The notes beneath the pieces were generated by a model, which worked only from the letters and a program-made list of their open reading frames with translations, searched no databases and was not told the origin of the DNA. Below are positions 44,321-54,671 of a DNA stretch of 64,000 nucleotides, one piece after another; position 1 is the stretch's first letter; each line of letters starts with the position of its first letter. Where the stretch lies: assembly GCA_963971405.1 (NCBI GenBank), contig OZ020491.1, forward strand, positions 5,264,855 through 5,328,854, given 5' to 3'. The position numbers and the translations under genes were made by a program. The DNA comes from Psococerastis gibbosa. Lineage: Eukaryota > Arthropoda > Insecta > Psocodea > Psocidae.

Positions 44321-45620
44321 TTAGCATTTCTGACAAATGTATTTTGTACGCCTTTTGCAGCCAACAAATTTGCATCGAATGTGGTTATTTTCTGAGTCCA
44401 ACGTAGGAAGGTGACCAACATTGTCCTTCTGGATCTCCTCGCTAGGCCGAAATTCTAGTGCTCTTTTTGAGTGTTTAGGAACATTAAGACTAGGAGAAGA
44501 AGAAGGAGAACTTGATGGGCGACCCTTTTTCTTCGCCACCGGTGCCATGGCGTAGGCCACAAGCGATTCTGCAATACGGATTTTAAAATGGGCTAGGTCA
44601 AGCATTACCTTCTTCGAAATTCCGAGTTGCAGGCTGTCCTCTTTATATTGCAACCAAGAACATACTATTGCTACATCGACAGCATGGAAAATTAGTCTCA
44701 ATGTCCACTTTCGAGACTTGATAAAAATCCTGTACAGGCTCACCAGTCTAAGAGGTCGAATCCCCCCCATAGCTTCATTGTAGTTTTTTACTACTGCAGG
44801 ACGCGTAACTTCTACATAGCCTTTCTTCTTCTTGTCCCATCTCTTAACCGAATCTGTTGGTTCAACACTTTATGCACAAATTCGAGGCTAAATGAACACT
44901 CCTATTGTCAATCCATTTTACTGCCACTACTCCGTCTAAGCTGAGGATCTCTTCTGACGAACCTCTGCCGCGCTTGGCCAACTTTGAATCCGAAGAGAAT
45001 AGGAGATTTTTGAACCTGTTGAGGCGAATGGCTCCTGCAGCCTGTATTCGGCAGTTTGCAAGGTGCTGCTAAAATAATTGTCGTAATAGAGCTCATGGCC
45101 CTGTTTCCGGAGTCGATGAGTCAAATGAACAACTACTGCAGCGCTTACGCCGAAATCTTTTGATACTTCTTCAGAAATTTCAGTTGTACTACCTTGGTAC
45201 ACTATAAAATCGTATAGTTGTCCACTCTTGCCGCAGAGAGCAAAAATTTTCACACCCCAGGGAGTGGGCTTTCCTTTTATGAATTGCTTGATATTCAAGC
45301 TGCCAGTGAACGGCACCATTTGTTCATTAATGCAAACCTTTTGTTTAACTGGCAAGGACAGACACTTCTTTCTCACAGCATCATAAATCGGTCTAACTTT
45401 CGCAATTCTGTCTTTTTTAGTATCAATTTTTTCAAGGTCTACTACGTGTAAATTATTGCGAAGCTGAAAAAATCGATTTCGTGTCATGTGATCACAAAAT
45501 AACGGGATTGATGTCTGACGTTCCGAGTACATCCTTATTCTCGGAAACTGCAGCACTCCGTGAGCAATATGAAGGGCGAAAAGGGTCTTGACTTCATTAA
45601 TGCTTGTTGGCTTCCAATTG
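44321..45620 (-). pseudogene. piggyBac element A transposase, C-terminal part
   Basis: The minus strand reads TNWKPTSINEVKTLFALHIA followed by LQFPRIRMYSERQTSIPLF, then INEQMVPFTGSLNIKQFIKG (first catalytic Asp replaced by Asn in INEQM), ELYYDNYFSS (second Asp), NYNEAMGGI and a final Cys-rich tail (CKFVGCKRRTKYICQKC). Frameshifts lie near 44930 and 44780. The third Asp of the usual MGGVD is altered (MGGIRP). This is a PGBD-like lineage different from the 39.3-kb copy. Confidence 0.8.
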
Positions 45621-45627
45621 GTTACAT

Positions 45628-48467
45628 GAGTAGTCCCATAGCAAAACGCGCCTTATCCATTTTTATATTTTTTTTCAGGAGAGCCAAAAAACTGTTTCCC
45701 TCACTTCCTCCATGAAATATTTATTTTTCAATGATGCATTTGCTTTATTTGTAACTAACGAACCACAACATTTATTTATCTTTATAAGATCCCTTATGAC
45801 AATGACTAAAATTTAATTTAATTTTTGGAGAAGGCGAGTGGATAAGTTACGTTCTGCTGTGATGGGGCATGGATGTGAGCACTTTTGCTCCGCTAAGTCA
45901 GTACCAAAAAGCTCATTAAACAATACGACGTACAATGTTAGTAAATTAATTTATTTCAATTAATTTAAGCATCATAAAAGTAACAGATTATTATAGCAGA
46001 ATAGGAACGGAAATGCCTGTAGAATAATTTTATACATTCATTTCTGCTCCTGTAATCGTTGATAAGTCAGCTGACTCTTCACAAAAGTCTTCTACGATTG
46101 CCGCATCTGCACCTACTGCATGAACGTTCTCCATAAAATCCTTGCAAAAAGCACACTGTGGATTGTCTCGCCAATTTTCGCCAAAATGTTTGGTCAATAG
46201 AGTAGCAACGTCAGAAATGTTTAGGGCACTCACTGGGGCACCCTTTTCAATTGGTTTTGGAGGAGGGAAAGTTTTCACATTTTTTTTCAGGACACACTTG
46301 CCCTTCCCAGTGTCAGTCTTGTAAAACATCTCCCCTCTGACCAAAATAGTATTATTATTCCATTTGCTTCTTGCCAAAACAATTCTTTTAGCAGTATTGA
46401 AACCAAAATGCCATGAACCTGGTGGTTTCATGGCATGCTTGCTGACCTCTTTCCAGTCGAAGCATTCTTCCAACTTAAATACTGTGCCGTACTCCCTAAA
46501 AACGCTTACATATTCTTCAGGATCGATTATTGTAGGCAATTTCTTCAGTTTCCTCACTATTCTACCAAAAACGCGGTCTGAAGGTAGGAAACTGTGCCCA
46601 GGTACAGGAAAAACCAACTCTATTCGTTTAATATTTGGAGGAAATTTTTTTTTTTAGCAGAAATATTGCCATGCCAACAACTATGGTGTTCCGATTTTGC
46701 TCACCACAACCGTCAGCACATAATAGAATTTTTGATAGTTTTTCAGATCCGTAGACATGATTCGGTGGTACACGGCAGAAGCAATTTGGTTGGCACCTTT
46801 TGGAGACTCGTGCTCCATCCATGTATATGTAAAAACAGAGGTCTTGTCCAACTTTGTATGGGATGACCCTTGCACAATAGAAAAGTTGTATGTGTACAAT
46901 TGACGGCTGTAATAGGCAAGTTGGTCTTGGACCTTTGGGTTCACCAAGTTTTTTTGGCAGTCGTATGAGAAAAGGAGAGTTTTGGGGTCATCGTTCCTTA
47001 AAATTTCGAAGAATGCATTTGCTCTGACTTTATGAATGCGCCTTTCAATAATCAATTTATCCTTCTCTGAGCCATGAGCGTTTTTCGCTTTTTCCAGCAA
47101 AGATACACACGTTGAGCATTGTTCAGTGACAGGAGAACCAAATCCAACATTGTAATCTTTGCAAAGTATGTTTCTGAAGAACGTCTTTTTTACCTTTAGA
47201 CTGTCCTGCCCATCTTTTTCACATTTCTCATTATAAGCTTTATACAACCGAAGGATGTTGGTGCCACAAGGCAAATATTGTCTGGAGCTCTTTCCTCTAC
47301 AGTAATGAGATTCTGTACATTTCAGATTCTCAATAAAATGTTTCAGATTATTTCTTTGTTCCTTGTAACGTTCTGACATGCGATCACCTCCACGCATCTC
47401 TTTGGGAAGATGGCCACTATCAAAATATTTGCTCGCTATGAGCTGCACTCTCCTCTTCGAAACACGAAGGGTGCCGAGAAACGTTTTTTGACATACCTTG
47501 AGTTCTTTATCGGTATTTTCCTTCGGCTTTATAAAGTATGCCACAGAAAACTTCTTTCTTGATGACCCTTGCTTTGTCTGTCTGTCACATATTCTTGCTT
47601 TCACTTTAATATGTTTGAGGATGAAAAAGTCTTGATTTTGCTCTCATTTTCGTAAAACCGTCGTTGAAATTCCGTAAGGTCGTTCAAACAGAGATGTTGA
47701 CAACGGAACGCTTTGTGAGCGTAATGTGAGCAGTCAGGTAGTAGTGCCGGCATGCGGTCAGAATGCCTAAAATAAAATATAAAAATATCTTTAATAATTA
47801 TTGAAATTGGCATTCGCATTTTGGACTGCCCTAAATAGTGACACCCAGCGTGCCAAATTAAGATCAGCAAATAATAATTTCTGAAATAAGTTAACTTATT
47901 TGATTAAATCATAATGGGTCTAGTTACTTTCACTTTAAGGTCTTTCTTTCTTTGACTTTTAAAGTGTCTGACTTTGCTAATGAGAGGTTGGTTGAATTGG
48001 ACGTAAGTTAACGCAATCTACTATGCGCTTTTACCTGATTTAAAGAATAAATTATTTACTAACCTGAAGGTTTTTTCCAAGTTTCTTTTCCACTTATGTG
48101 GTTGGGATACTTTCTTCCTCCCCTTCCCCTGGGGGGAAGGCTTTAGCGTTTCTTCCATTGCTTATTTGATTACCAATTACCACAACATTAAAAAGAAGCC
48201 ATATTGCTTTTACGTATTGTCACGTGTTAGAATGGGCCTTCCCTATTGGCCGCTTGGAGAAGGCGCGTTCTGCTGTGACAATACCCGTGGAGAAGATACG
48301 TTTTGCTATGATTCTCGTTTTTTAAGTGCCATTTTACACAGGATATGACACGTTTTGTTGCGATTTCATGGCCTTACCGTATAGAACTCTGGCTAAGGAT
48401 TCATTTGCCGCATCTAACTCAATTTCGAAAAAAATTGGATTAGGCGCGTTTTGCTATGGAACTACTC
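45628..48467 (-). mobile_element. DUF7869-like DNA element, 2,840 bp, TIR GAGTAGTYCCATAGC, TSD ACAT
   Basis: Inverted ends of about 31 bp (GAGTAGTCCCATAGCAAAAC... at 45628 and its inverse ending 48467, few mismatches) are flanked by ACAT (45624-45627, 48468-48471). Motifs resembling CGCGTTTTGCTATGA recur subterminally near 45860, 48256, 48300 and 48350. It carries one broken gene (46030-47870, minus). It is inserted exactly at the left border of the hAT segment, within piggyBac element A. Confidence 0.82.
46030..47870 (-). pseudogene. DUF7869-like transposase candidate, frameshifted
   Basis: In minus order: CSHYAHKAFRCQHLCLND, DFFILKHIKVKARICDRQTK, then KKTFFRNILCKDYNVGFGSP followed by TEQCSTCVSLLEKAK, LAYYSRQLYTYNFSIVQGSS, LLCADGCGEQNRNTIVVGMA, and FPVPGHSFLPSDRVFGRIVR with a C-terminal part to 46030. 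Frameshifts occur near 47640, 46740 and 46650. This block order is that of a large uncharacterised invertebrate family that I recall under the label DUF7869 (from memory, unchecked). CADGCGEQN and PGHSFLPSDRVFG may hold catalytic acids; this is inference. Confidence 0.65.
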
Positions 48468-48471
48468 ACAT

Positions 48472-49750
48472 CAGGGGTTCCCAAACTTTTCAGGCGCATG
48501 TACCACTTGAACAGTTACAAAAATCGCCGCGTACCACAATGTTTTATTCGTCTCAAAAGTCAATTATCCTTAATAATAGTCGTATTGGCCCCATGTATTT
48601 CTTTTAGTTTTAAAGTTAATCAGTTGTTTATGGACATATTACAGTTCAGGATTTTTAGTAACTTAAACCTTTCTAAGTGACATTAGCATTTAATAATAAA
48701 TTAAGGAACATTCCAAAAAATAACGTTCTTAAATCTTATTCTTAACTACACTAGTCCCTAGTGAGAAGGATGCTGTTACCTTTTTTGAAGCAGGGAGTCA
48801 ATGTCTGGCTCAAATGAAGTCATTTTCACCCTTAAATCTTCTTCAACTGATAATTTGTTCCGATATTTGTTTTTTGTGTATAGCAGTTCAGAGAATCCGC
48901 TTTCACATAAGTATGTACTTACAAACGGCATAAGGAACTTAACTGCTTGCTCAAACAGAGAAGGGTATTCTTTTTTAGTGGCTAGCCAAAACGCAACAAC
49001 ACCTTGCTTTTCAAACGTATCCTTCATGCTGCTATCGCTTGTCAGGTCTATGAAGACTTCTTTGTCAACAATCACCTCGTTGTCTACATTCTCTCCAAAG
49101 GGGTCTCTTATCCAGTCATATTTTTTCATATCCCTTTTTGGAAAGTAGTTCAGGAAACTTGTTTGCAAAGCCTCCAAATGTTGACTAATGAGAGTAAAAT
49201 CTGAATCAGGAATGTTTAGTTCGTTCTCTTTCACAAATGTGGAAAGTGTAGAAAAGGAAGAAATGTCCTTATTCATTGCTTGTGATTGATGGAGCTGTAA
49301 TTTCCGTTTAAAACCAGTTATTTTATCATTTGCTACAAACACAGTTGTGGAGAGTCCTTGTAGCCCCAAGTTTAAAAAGTTCAATTTTTCAACAATGTCA
49401 GCTAAATAAGCTAACTTGGTAAGCCATGTTTCATCATTGAAAAGATTTCTTTTTTCGTGTTCCATCTCGTTCAGGAAGACATATACTTCTGATCGGAGCT
49501 CAAATATTTTTCCTCGAGATAACCATCTCACTTCTGTGTGTAGGAGGAGAGATTTGTATTTACTCCCCATATCGTCACACAACAACGCGAATAAGCGTGA
49601 GTTTAAAGCCCTAGCTTTTATAAAGTTTATTACTTTCACAACATCAACAAGAACAGATTTAAGTATTTCAGGCATATTCTTACTAGCAGCCAATGCTTCC
49701 CTGTGAATAATGCAATGTGTAATTTGGCATTCTGGCGCTACTTTTCTAAC
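48472..49750 (-). mobile_element. hAT segment with one terminal repeat, flanked by 7-8 bp TSD
   Basis: The left end CAGGGGTTCCCAAACTTTT is a typical hAT terminus. The right end (49750) is inside hAT coding sequence with no inverted repeat. Nevertheless GTTACAT occurs on both sides of the combined insertion (45621-45627 and 49752-49758; GGTTACAT vs CGTTACAT over 8 bp), and the flanking piggyBac frames join there. It carries the C-terminal two thirds of a ZBED/SCAND3-like hAT transposase. Confidence 0.7.
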
Positions 49751-50191
49751 CGTTACATCATTCCGGGCAGCATATAAATTAGTCATGTTTGCAAATTCCT
49801 CCATAAGCTCGGTTGGCAAGTACTCCTGAAAATACAAAATAGGTGGTTTCTCTTCCAGTAGATCCCTTGGTCCTTCTTCAATCCAATTATTGCCGCTTGA
49901 TTTGACGTATTTACATTTTCTTCGCCAAATAACTCGCCTTTTCACCTTTTTCGCCGTTTTTATTTGAGGTACCTTATTGGAAGGAACTTTTGGAGCTGAG
50001 TCACAATCCGACTGAGGAGACTCTTCGTCAACATCGTGAGAACTTTCCAAATCAGAGGGCAAAACCTCATCTTCCATCATTTGGTCCTCATTTTCCGATA
50101 GGTCTGAAAGGTCGGACATTTCCGCCAGGTACTGTGTCAGCTTTTCATAATCTCCGTAACGACGGAACGTAAATACTTTTCTTTTTGACAT
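48776..50191 (-). CDS. In-frame piggyBac-hAT fusion ORF, 471 aa
   Basis: Residues 1 to about 145 are a piggyBac N-terminus (MSKRKVFTF, acidic LSDLSENEDQMMEDE, then PPILYFQEYLPTELMEEF and NMTNLYAARND). From about 146 the frame is hAT: VRKVAPECQITHCIIHREAL, LLLHTEVRWLSRGKIFELRS and the C-terminal dimerisation end TYLCESGFSELLYTKNKYRN. There is no stop across the junction at about 49755. Neither catalytic core is complete: the piggyBac DDE is absent, and the hAT lacks its first Asp and DNA-binding finger. If translated, it would be an acidic piggyBac N-terminal domain on a hAT dimerisation module. Fusion may be accidental. Confidence 0.75.
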   Translation of the reverse strand: MSKRKVFTFRRYGDYEKLTQYLAEMSDLSDLSENEDQMMEDEVLPSDLESSHDVDEESPQSDCDSAPKVPSNKVPQIKTAKKVKRRVIWRRKCKYVKSSGNNWIEEGPRDLLEEKPPILYFQEYLPTELMEEFANMTNLYAARNDVTVRKVAPECQITHCIIHREALAASKNMPEILKSVLVDVVKVINFIKARALNSRLFALLCDDMGSKYKSLLLHTEVRWLSRGKIFELRSEVYVFLNEMEHEKRNLFNDETWLTKLAYLADIVEKLNFLNLGLQGLSTTVFVANDKITGFKRKLQLHQSQAMNKDISSFSTLSTFVKENELNIPDSDFTLISQHLEALQTSFLNYFPKRDMKKYDWIRDPFGENVDNEVIVDKEVFIDLTSDSSMKDTFEKQGVVAFWLATKKEYPSLFEQAVKFLMPFVSTYLCESGFSELLYTKNKYRNKLSVEEDLRVKMTSFEPDIDSLLQKR

Positions 50192-50748
50192 CTTTGAACG
50201 ATCTGAATAACAATGAAAACAAATTCATATCATCAGACAAATAAATGAAAAACAATGCTTCATAACATGCGTGAAGACCCAATGGCATGTCCACTGACCA
50301 AACAAATGATGAAAAAAAAAAACAATATCAACTTGCAATTTACTTAACATCTCATGTTAAAACTTTTTTCTAATGATAAAAAAAAATTGATTAAATTTGC
50401 TAATCCACAATTTTATTGTTAATGAAACTGCGTAAAAGCTAATACAAAAAAATAATAATATGCTTACCTCGACAAGGGTCAGTTTGGTCCGCCACGTTTA
50501 TGACAAATACAAATATCTAATATTTTTTGGCAGGAAACGCGCCAAAATGATACATAACACGCAACAAAAACTACAAACATTCCATTTTCAATATTTATTT
50601 TGAATGTTGGCATCACTGCTAACTCTGGCGGTCTTTTTAAAGTAATGGTAGGTACACCTACCACAGGGTCTGACGAGGTTAACAACGAAATTTTGTAATA
50701 ACAATTTTGAAAATCTGCAACTTCAATCTCCAGTGTACATCTATTTAG

Positions 50749-50855
50749 CATTTGTCACTCTAGGGTCTGGTCAAGGTGAAAAATAACACACCACGTGGCA
50801 AATTAAATTTGAGGCAAGAGGGCTTTGGACCTCCCTAATAAATGTGATTTAATGC
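50749..50855. repeat. Short dispersed repeat, copy 2
   Basis: It shares the start CATTTGTCACTCTAGGG and the later AATAAATGTGATTTAATGCC with 23512-23605. It lies 70 bases outside the TTAA target of piggyBac element A. Confidence 0.55.
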
Positions 50856-50983
50856 CGCAGTATCTGAAAAGGGAAAATATTAAATTTAGCAAAAAGATTA
50901 TGGGCTTCAAGGAGGACAAATTTAGATAGTTTTGGAAGGAATGATTAAATAATTTAAATAACAGATTTAAAATAAATTTTATT

Positions 50984-51199
50984 TTACCTCAGGCATGCAT
51001 CCCAGAAAAATGGAAATAAAACAATAACAAAGCTTGGTCCAATATGTTCCGCAACAAACTGAGTGTTTAAATTACTCAACTCACTCAGCCTGACCGAGGA
51101 GAACGGGTGATACCCGTTACATAATTCATGAAGAAGGAACTTGTGTTGTTTCTCATTTAGAATATTCACAATATTAGAATACTCACCTTGAGTTAGCAT
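50984..51199 (-). pseudogene. PIF1/Helitron helicase N-terminal fragment (tentative)
   Basis: The frame reads YSNIVNILNEKQHKFLLHEL followed by CNGYHPF, resembling the LN..Q......L stretch (Q-motif) that precedes the P-loop in PIF1/Helitron helicases. It diverges before a P-loop. It is short, so tentative. Confidence 0.4.
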
Positions 51200-51298
51200 C
51201 TTGGGAATCGGAAGAATAACTTAATCTTGGCGGGATTTTGCACTTCCCGGTGTAGCCATTTATTTCTGTCTATATTTCTATGCATTGTTTTTGTTTTA

Positions 51299-52148
51299 TT
51301 AAAAACGAATGTGTCTCTCTGGTTCTCTATTACATAAGACTTCGTAATGCCTCTTGTTACAAATCTTGCACACAATATCAGTACGAGAACAGTTTTGTAC
51401 TCTATGCCTCGGTATTAAACAACGAAAGCAACACTCACCGTCTTGTAGAGCTTTGATTTTCTCCTCATAATTCATGCTCTTCTTAGCCTTGTAACAATCT
51501 TTACTTGGGTGTTGTTTGTGGCAGAAAACACAATTTTGAACTGACTTGGTCTGTAGTAGAGCCAAAGCCGATGGAACACTGTCTGCTGCAATGTTCCTAT
51601 GTTCCTTTACTCCCTTAGCGGCAATCGAGACTCTTTGTTCTGATTCTACTTCTCCCCGAACAAAACGTAAGAGATCTTTAAGCTGCTCCTCGTACGTGCA
51701 ATCAGCCTCTTCAGCTCCGTCTCTAGTAACCAAGTACCGTTTTCTTTCAAACGATCTTAAAGTCTTGTTTGGCAAAGCGGACTCTACTAACGGGCACATT
51801 ATGGCCGCGAACTCATCACTCTTTAGTCCTAGTGTTTCAAGGGCTCGTAGTCTTGTCTCAATATTGTCATACAAATTAGCCAAATCTCGACTGTTTTTTG
51901 TTAAGGTTATGTGCTGCTGTTCAAAGGGTCCCTAGACCTATGTCAGCTCAACCCTCTAAGGTTATGTGCATTAGCTCGCGCACATAAATATTAACAAGAA
52001 GTGTTTTCCTCCCAAACCTTTGCTTTAAATGCTCAATAACTTTACGATAATTGGCAGGTGACGGTGGAAAAGAATAAAGAACTGTCTTAGCCACATCCGT
52101 CACACTTTGTCTCAAATATTGAAGCTTTTGGCCGTCACTCAACTCACA
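51299..52148 (-). pseudogene. BEL/Pao gag fragment with three zinc knuckles
   Basis: 51948-52148 reads LSDGQKLQYLRQSVTDVAKT and FPPSPANYRKVIEHLKQRFG. 51299-51883 continues MANLYDNIETRLRALETLG and then CVFCHKQHPSKDCYKAKK, CFRCLIPRHRVQNC and CKICNKRHYEVLC. This is the DUF1759 plus zinc-knuckle gag of BEL/Pao. A frameshift near 51900 separates the parts. Its start is cut at the junction with the piggyBac gene at 52150, and pol is missing. Confidence 0.8.
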
Positions 52149-52151
52149 AAG

Positions 52152-53285
52152 TTATTTCCATTTCCTCATTTCTTTTCTATTTTCTCGTACAGTTCCTACA
52201 AGGTGCGTTTTTTTGTCCAAAAAAACCTTGGCTAAACTATAACTTGTATAGAAATTGTCCACATACAGAGTGCGACCTTCGTCAAGTAATCCATCAAGGA
52301 GCTGCAAACATACCTTTTCAGCTAGGCCAGTGGTGGGTTTACCTGTAGAAGTTTTTCCGGCATAAACAATTACGTTCCATGTGTAACTGGATCGATCGCA
52401 TAGCTTGTACAATTTAATCCCATAACGGTGGGCCTTGTTTGGAATATACTGACGAAATACAAGACGGCCTCTCCAGGGCACGAGCGTTTCATCTATGACA
52501 ATATCAGACCCAGGGGTGTAAATTCTCTGAAAAATTGCAACTATCATGTCCAGTAAGGGCTTGATCTTAGATAGACGATCACCAATTTGACTATTGTTAT
52601 TAAAATGAATTTTGGACAAAAGCAATAAAAAACGGTTTTGTGACATGACCATCTGGGGTACTTTCTGCTTGTATATTAACTTAGTGCTCCAGTAGTCTTG
52701 AACTTTACCCATGGGCACCAAGCCCATCCACATTAAAAGACCAAGAAATTTTTCAATTTCTTCGCTGGTTGTAGGGGTCCAAAACAAATATCGGGCTGAT
52801 TTTTGTTGGGGACGCACCACACTGTATACAGCATAAGCATTTGTCTCCGCAGCAATCAGTTCTAGAACCTCTTGAGGAACTAGTGTCCTCCAAATGTCTT
52901 TAGGTGACGATGGTAGATCATCACTTGTAACTCCTTCTCTGCCCGAGAAAGGAAATGTCTTTTGACGACCAACGAAATCGGACCAAATGTGTTGATCTTC
53001 TTTCTTATCTTTTACTGTGGCACTCTTAGTTGAAAAATCAGAAGGGGAGTCACTGTCCTCTACCTCATCCAGCACTTCATTATTTTCCTCTGCTTGTCCT
53101 TCCTCCAAAATTTCCTGCAGTTCTGCCTCAGACAGAACTTCCTCGTCAGATTCAGCATTGGAAGAATCCGGCTTCCACCCGTCAGAACCATCTGTGTGAT
53201 ATTCATAAAGTTCGTCATCAGAGGGAAGATTCTCCAAAACTTCAGGAATCTTATCTAATGGTATCACTTTCCTCCGCTTGCTCAT
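52152..53285 (-). pseudogene. piggyBac transposase, C-terminally truncated (about 377 aa)
   Basis: It starts MSKRRKVIPLDKIPEVLEN with an acidic N-terminus (the open frame extends to 53366 upstream, but this Met fits the family). It has WRTLVPQEVLELIAAETNAY, VIDETLVPWRGRLVFRQYIP with the first Asp, and LYVDNFYTSYSLAKVFLDKK with the second. It ends after VGTVRENRKEMRKWK, where a stop coincides with the BEL/Pao junction, so the third catalytic Asp and Cys-rich tail are lost. No frameshift is seen before that. Confidence 0.82.
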
Positions 53286-53359
53286 GATTCTGAAATGACC
53301 ATAGTAACATTTTAGAAGAAAGCCAAACTCTGCAACTTCAGTGAATTTATGGAATAATC

Positions 53360-53510
53360 GGGACATGTAGAGTAGTGGTACAGACTCTGACTTTCACCCG
53401 AAAGGTTTTTGGTTCGAGTCCTACACTTCCTGGCCATGCTTCGGAGGGTGGTGGTGGGCCACTCTTATTGACTTCGACTGTCGCGGGCACCTAAATATTT
53501 TTCGGTTCAC
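53360..53510 (+). mobile_element. tRNA-derived SINE, truncated copy 2
   Basis: It has an A-box-like AGTGGTACAGACTCTGA, then CACCCGAAAGGTT and a B-box GGTTCGAGTCC. The body matches 26525-26720 up to the GGCCATGCTTCGGAGGG block and then ends. It lies between two elements. Confidence 0.6.
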
Positions 53511-53978
53511 GCTTTTTAAAATTGATATGTTCGGCCATGCGCCTCCGAAACCGCTGGAGATATTAACACCCTGTTCGTGGTAATAATTGTGATATTGGTC
53601 GTGGTTCCTTCCTCCACCCCCATAACCTCTAAAATCCGCTTGGTTTTCTTGGCAGTTCTAGACAGTTTCTTTTGGAGATGTTTCGCTGCTTGTAGTTTCA
53701 ACCTTTTCCTCCTGCTGTGCCTTCTTCATCTCAGCCTTTTTCTGCTGCTTTGACTTCTTTATCTCAGCTTTTTCCCTGACCTCAGCCTCTTTATTCTTTT
53801 TTCCCTCGATCATGTCTTCTAAGTATTTTTTAACTGGCGTCCCCGAAATGCGATATGGTGGAGGCTGGGATATTTTCCTCTTTCTTATGACAGTCGACAT
53901 CGGTAGAGGTGGCAAACCGGAAATTGGATGACCAGATGTTGCAACTGCTGCCTGTTCCTCATCTGTGATTTCGGGGGA

Positions 53979-54244
53979 TCCCATAACGGTGGGCCTTGTT
54001 TGGAATATACTGACGAAATACAAAACGGCCTCTCCAGGGCAGGAGCGTTTCATCTATGACAATATCAGACCCAGGGGTGTAAATTCTCTGAAAAATTGCA
54101 ACTATCATGTCCAGTAAGGGCTTGATCTTAGATAGACGATCACCAATTTGACTATTGTTATTAAAATGAATTTTGGACAAAAGCAATAAAAAACGGTTTC
54201 GTAACATGACCATCTGGGGTACTTTCTGCTTGTATATTAATTAT
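53979..54244 (-). mobile_element. Internal piggyBac fragment inserted with 11-bp TSD
   Basis: This 266-bp block is about 98 percent identical to 52420-52680, an internal exon-like part of the neighbouring piggyBac gene (the RFLLLLSKIHFNNNSQIGD to VFRQYIPNKAHRYG region). It has no terminal repeats. It is flanked by ATTTCGGGGGA at 53968-53978 and 54245-54255, and removing it restores the pogo sequence across the site. Confidence 0.78.
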
Positions 54245-54255
54245 ATTTCGGGGGA

Positions 54256-54671
54256 AGGTCCTGCTTGGTGCTGCTCTTCTGGCTGAGGCTGGTTTGTCAC
54301 TTCTGCTGGGGCGAAGTCATCATCTGTAAATACGTGAGGATTGTATGGTTCTAAACCGGTTTTTTAAATCCACTTACAGCGTTTTTAATGGTCGCAGCAC
54401 GCAAGTATGCCTGTCCGAAAATCTTTCCCACCTCTTTTTCTGTGATAACTTCTCCCGGATGATTCACCATAAACGCATCACAAGCCTGTGAGTAATGTCT
54501 TTAAAGGTCCATAAAAGCTTACATCGAGCGGTTGGAGTCTGTGACTGCAATGAGGGGGAAACCCGATTAATGTTAGGGAGTTGTCCCTTGCCCACTTCTA
54601 CCGAAATATGGGTGGTATGGCTGTCCATAAAGAGAACTACAGGATTTTCGGAGGACGGTTTGGTAAATTTA
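54256..54671 (-). pseudogene. pogo-like transposase: second catalytic Asp segment
   Basis: This is the part of the split pogo gene between the two insertions. It contains NPVVLFMDSHTTHISVEVGK (catalytic Asp), a region homologous to the LQPLDV stretch (degraded), SQACDAFMVNHPGEVITEKE and AYLRAATIKNAVSGF. At least two frame changes and one stop are present. Confidence 0.7.

Larger units (their letters stand above)
44032..50678 (-). mobile_element. piggyBac element A, 6,647 bp with nested insertions, TTAA target
   Basis: CCTCGTCAGACCC (44032-44044) and its inverse (50666-50678) form 13-bp perfect ends, each next to TTAA (44028-44031, 50679-50682). The piggyBac gene's N-terminus is at 50191-49760 and its remainder at 45620-44321. 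The roughly 4.1 kb between them consists of a hAT segment (48472-49750) and a DUF7869-like element (45628-48467). Confidence 0.85.
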
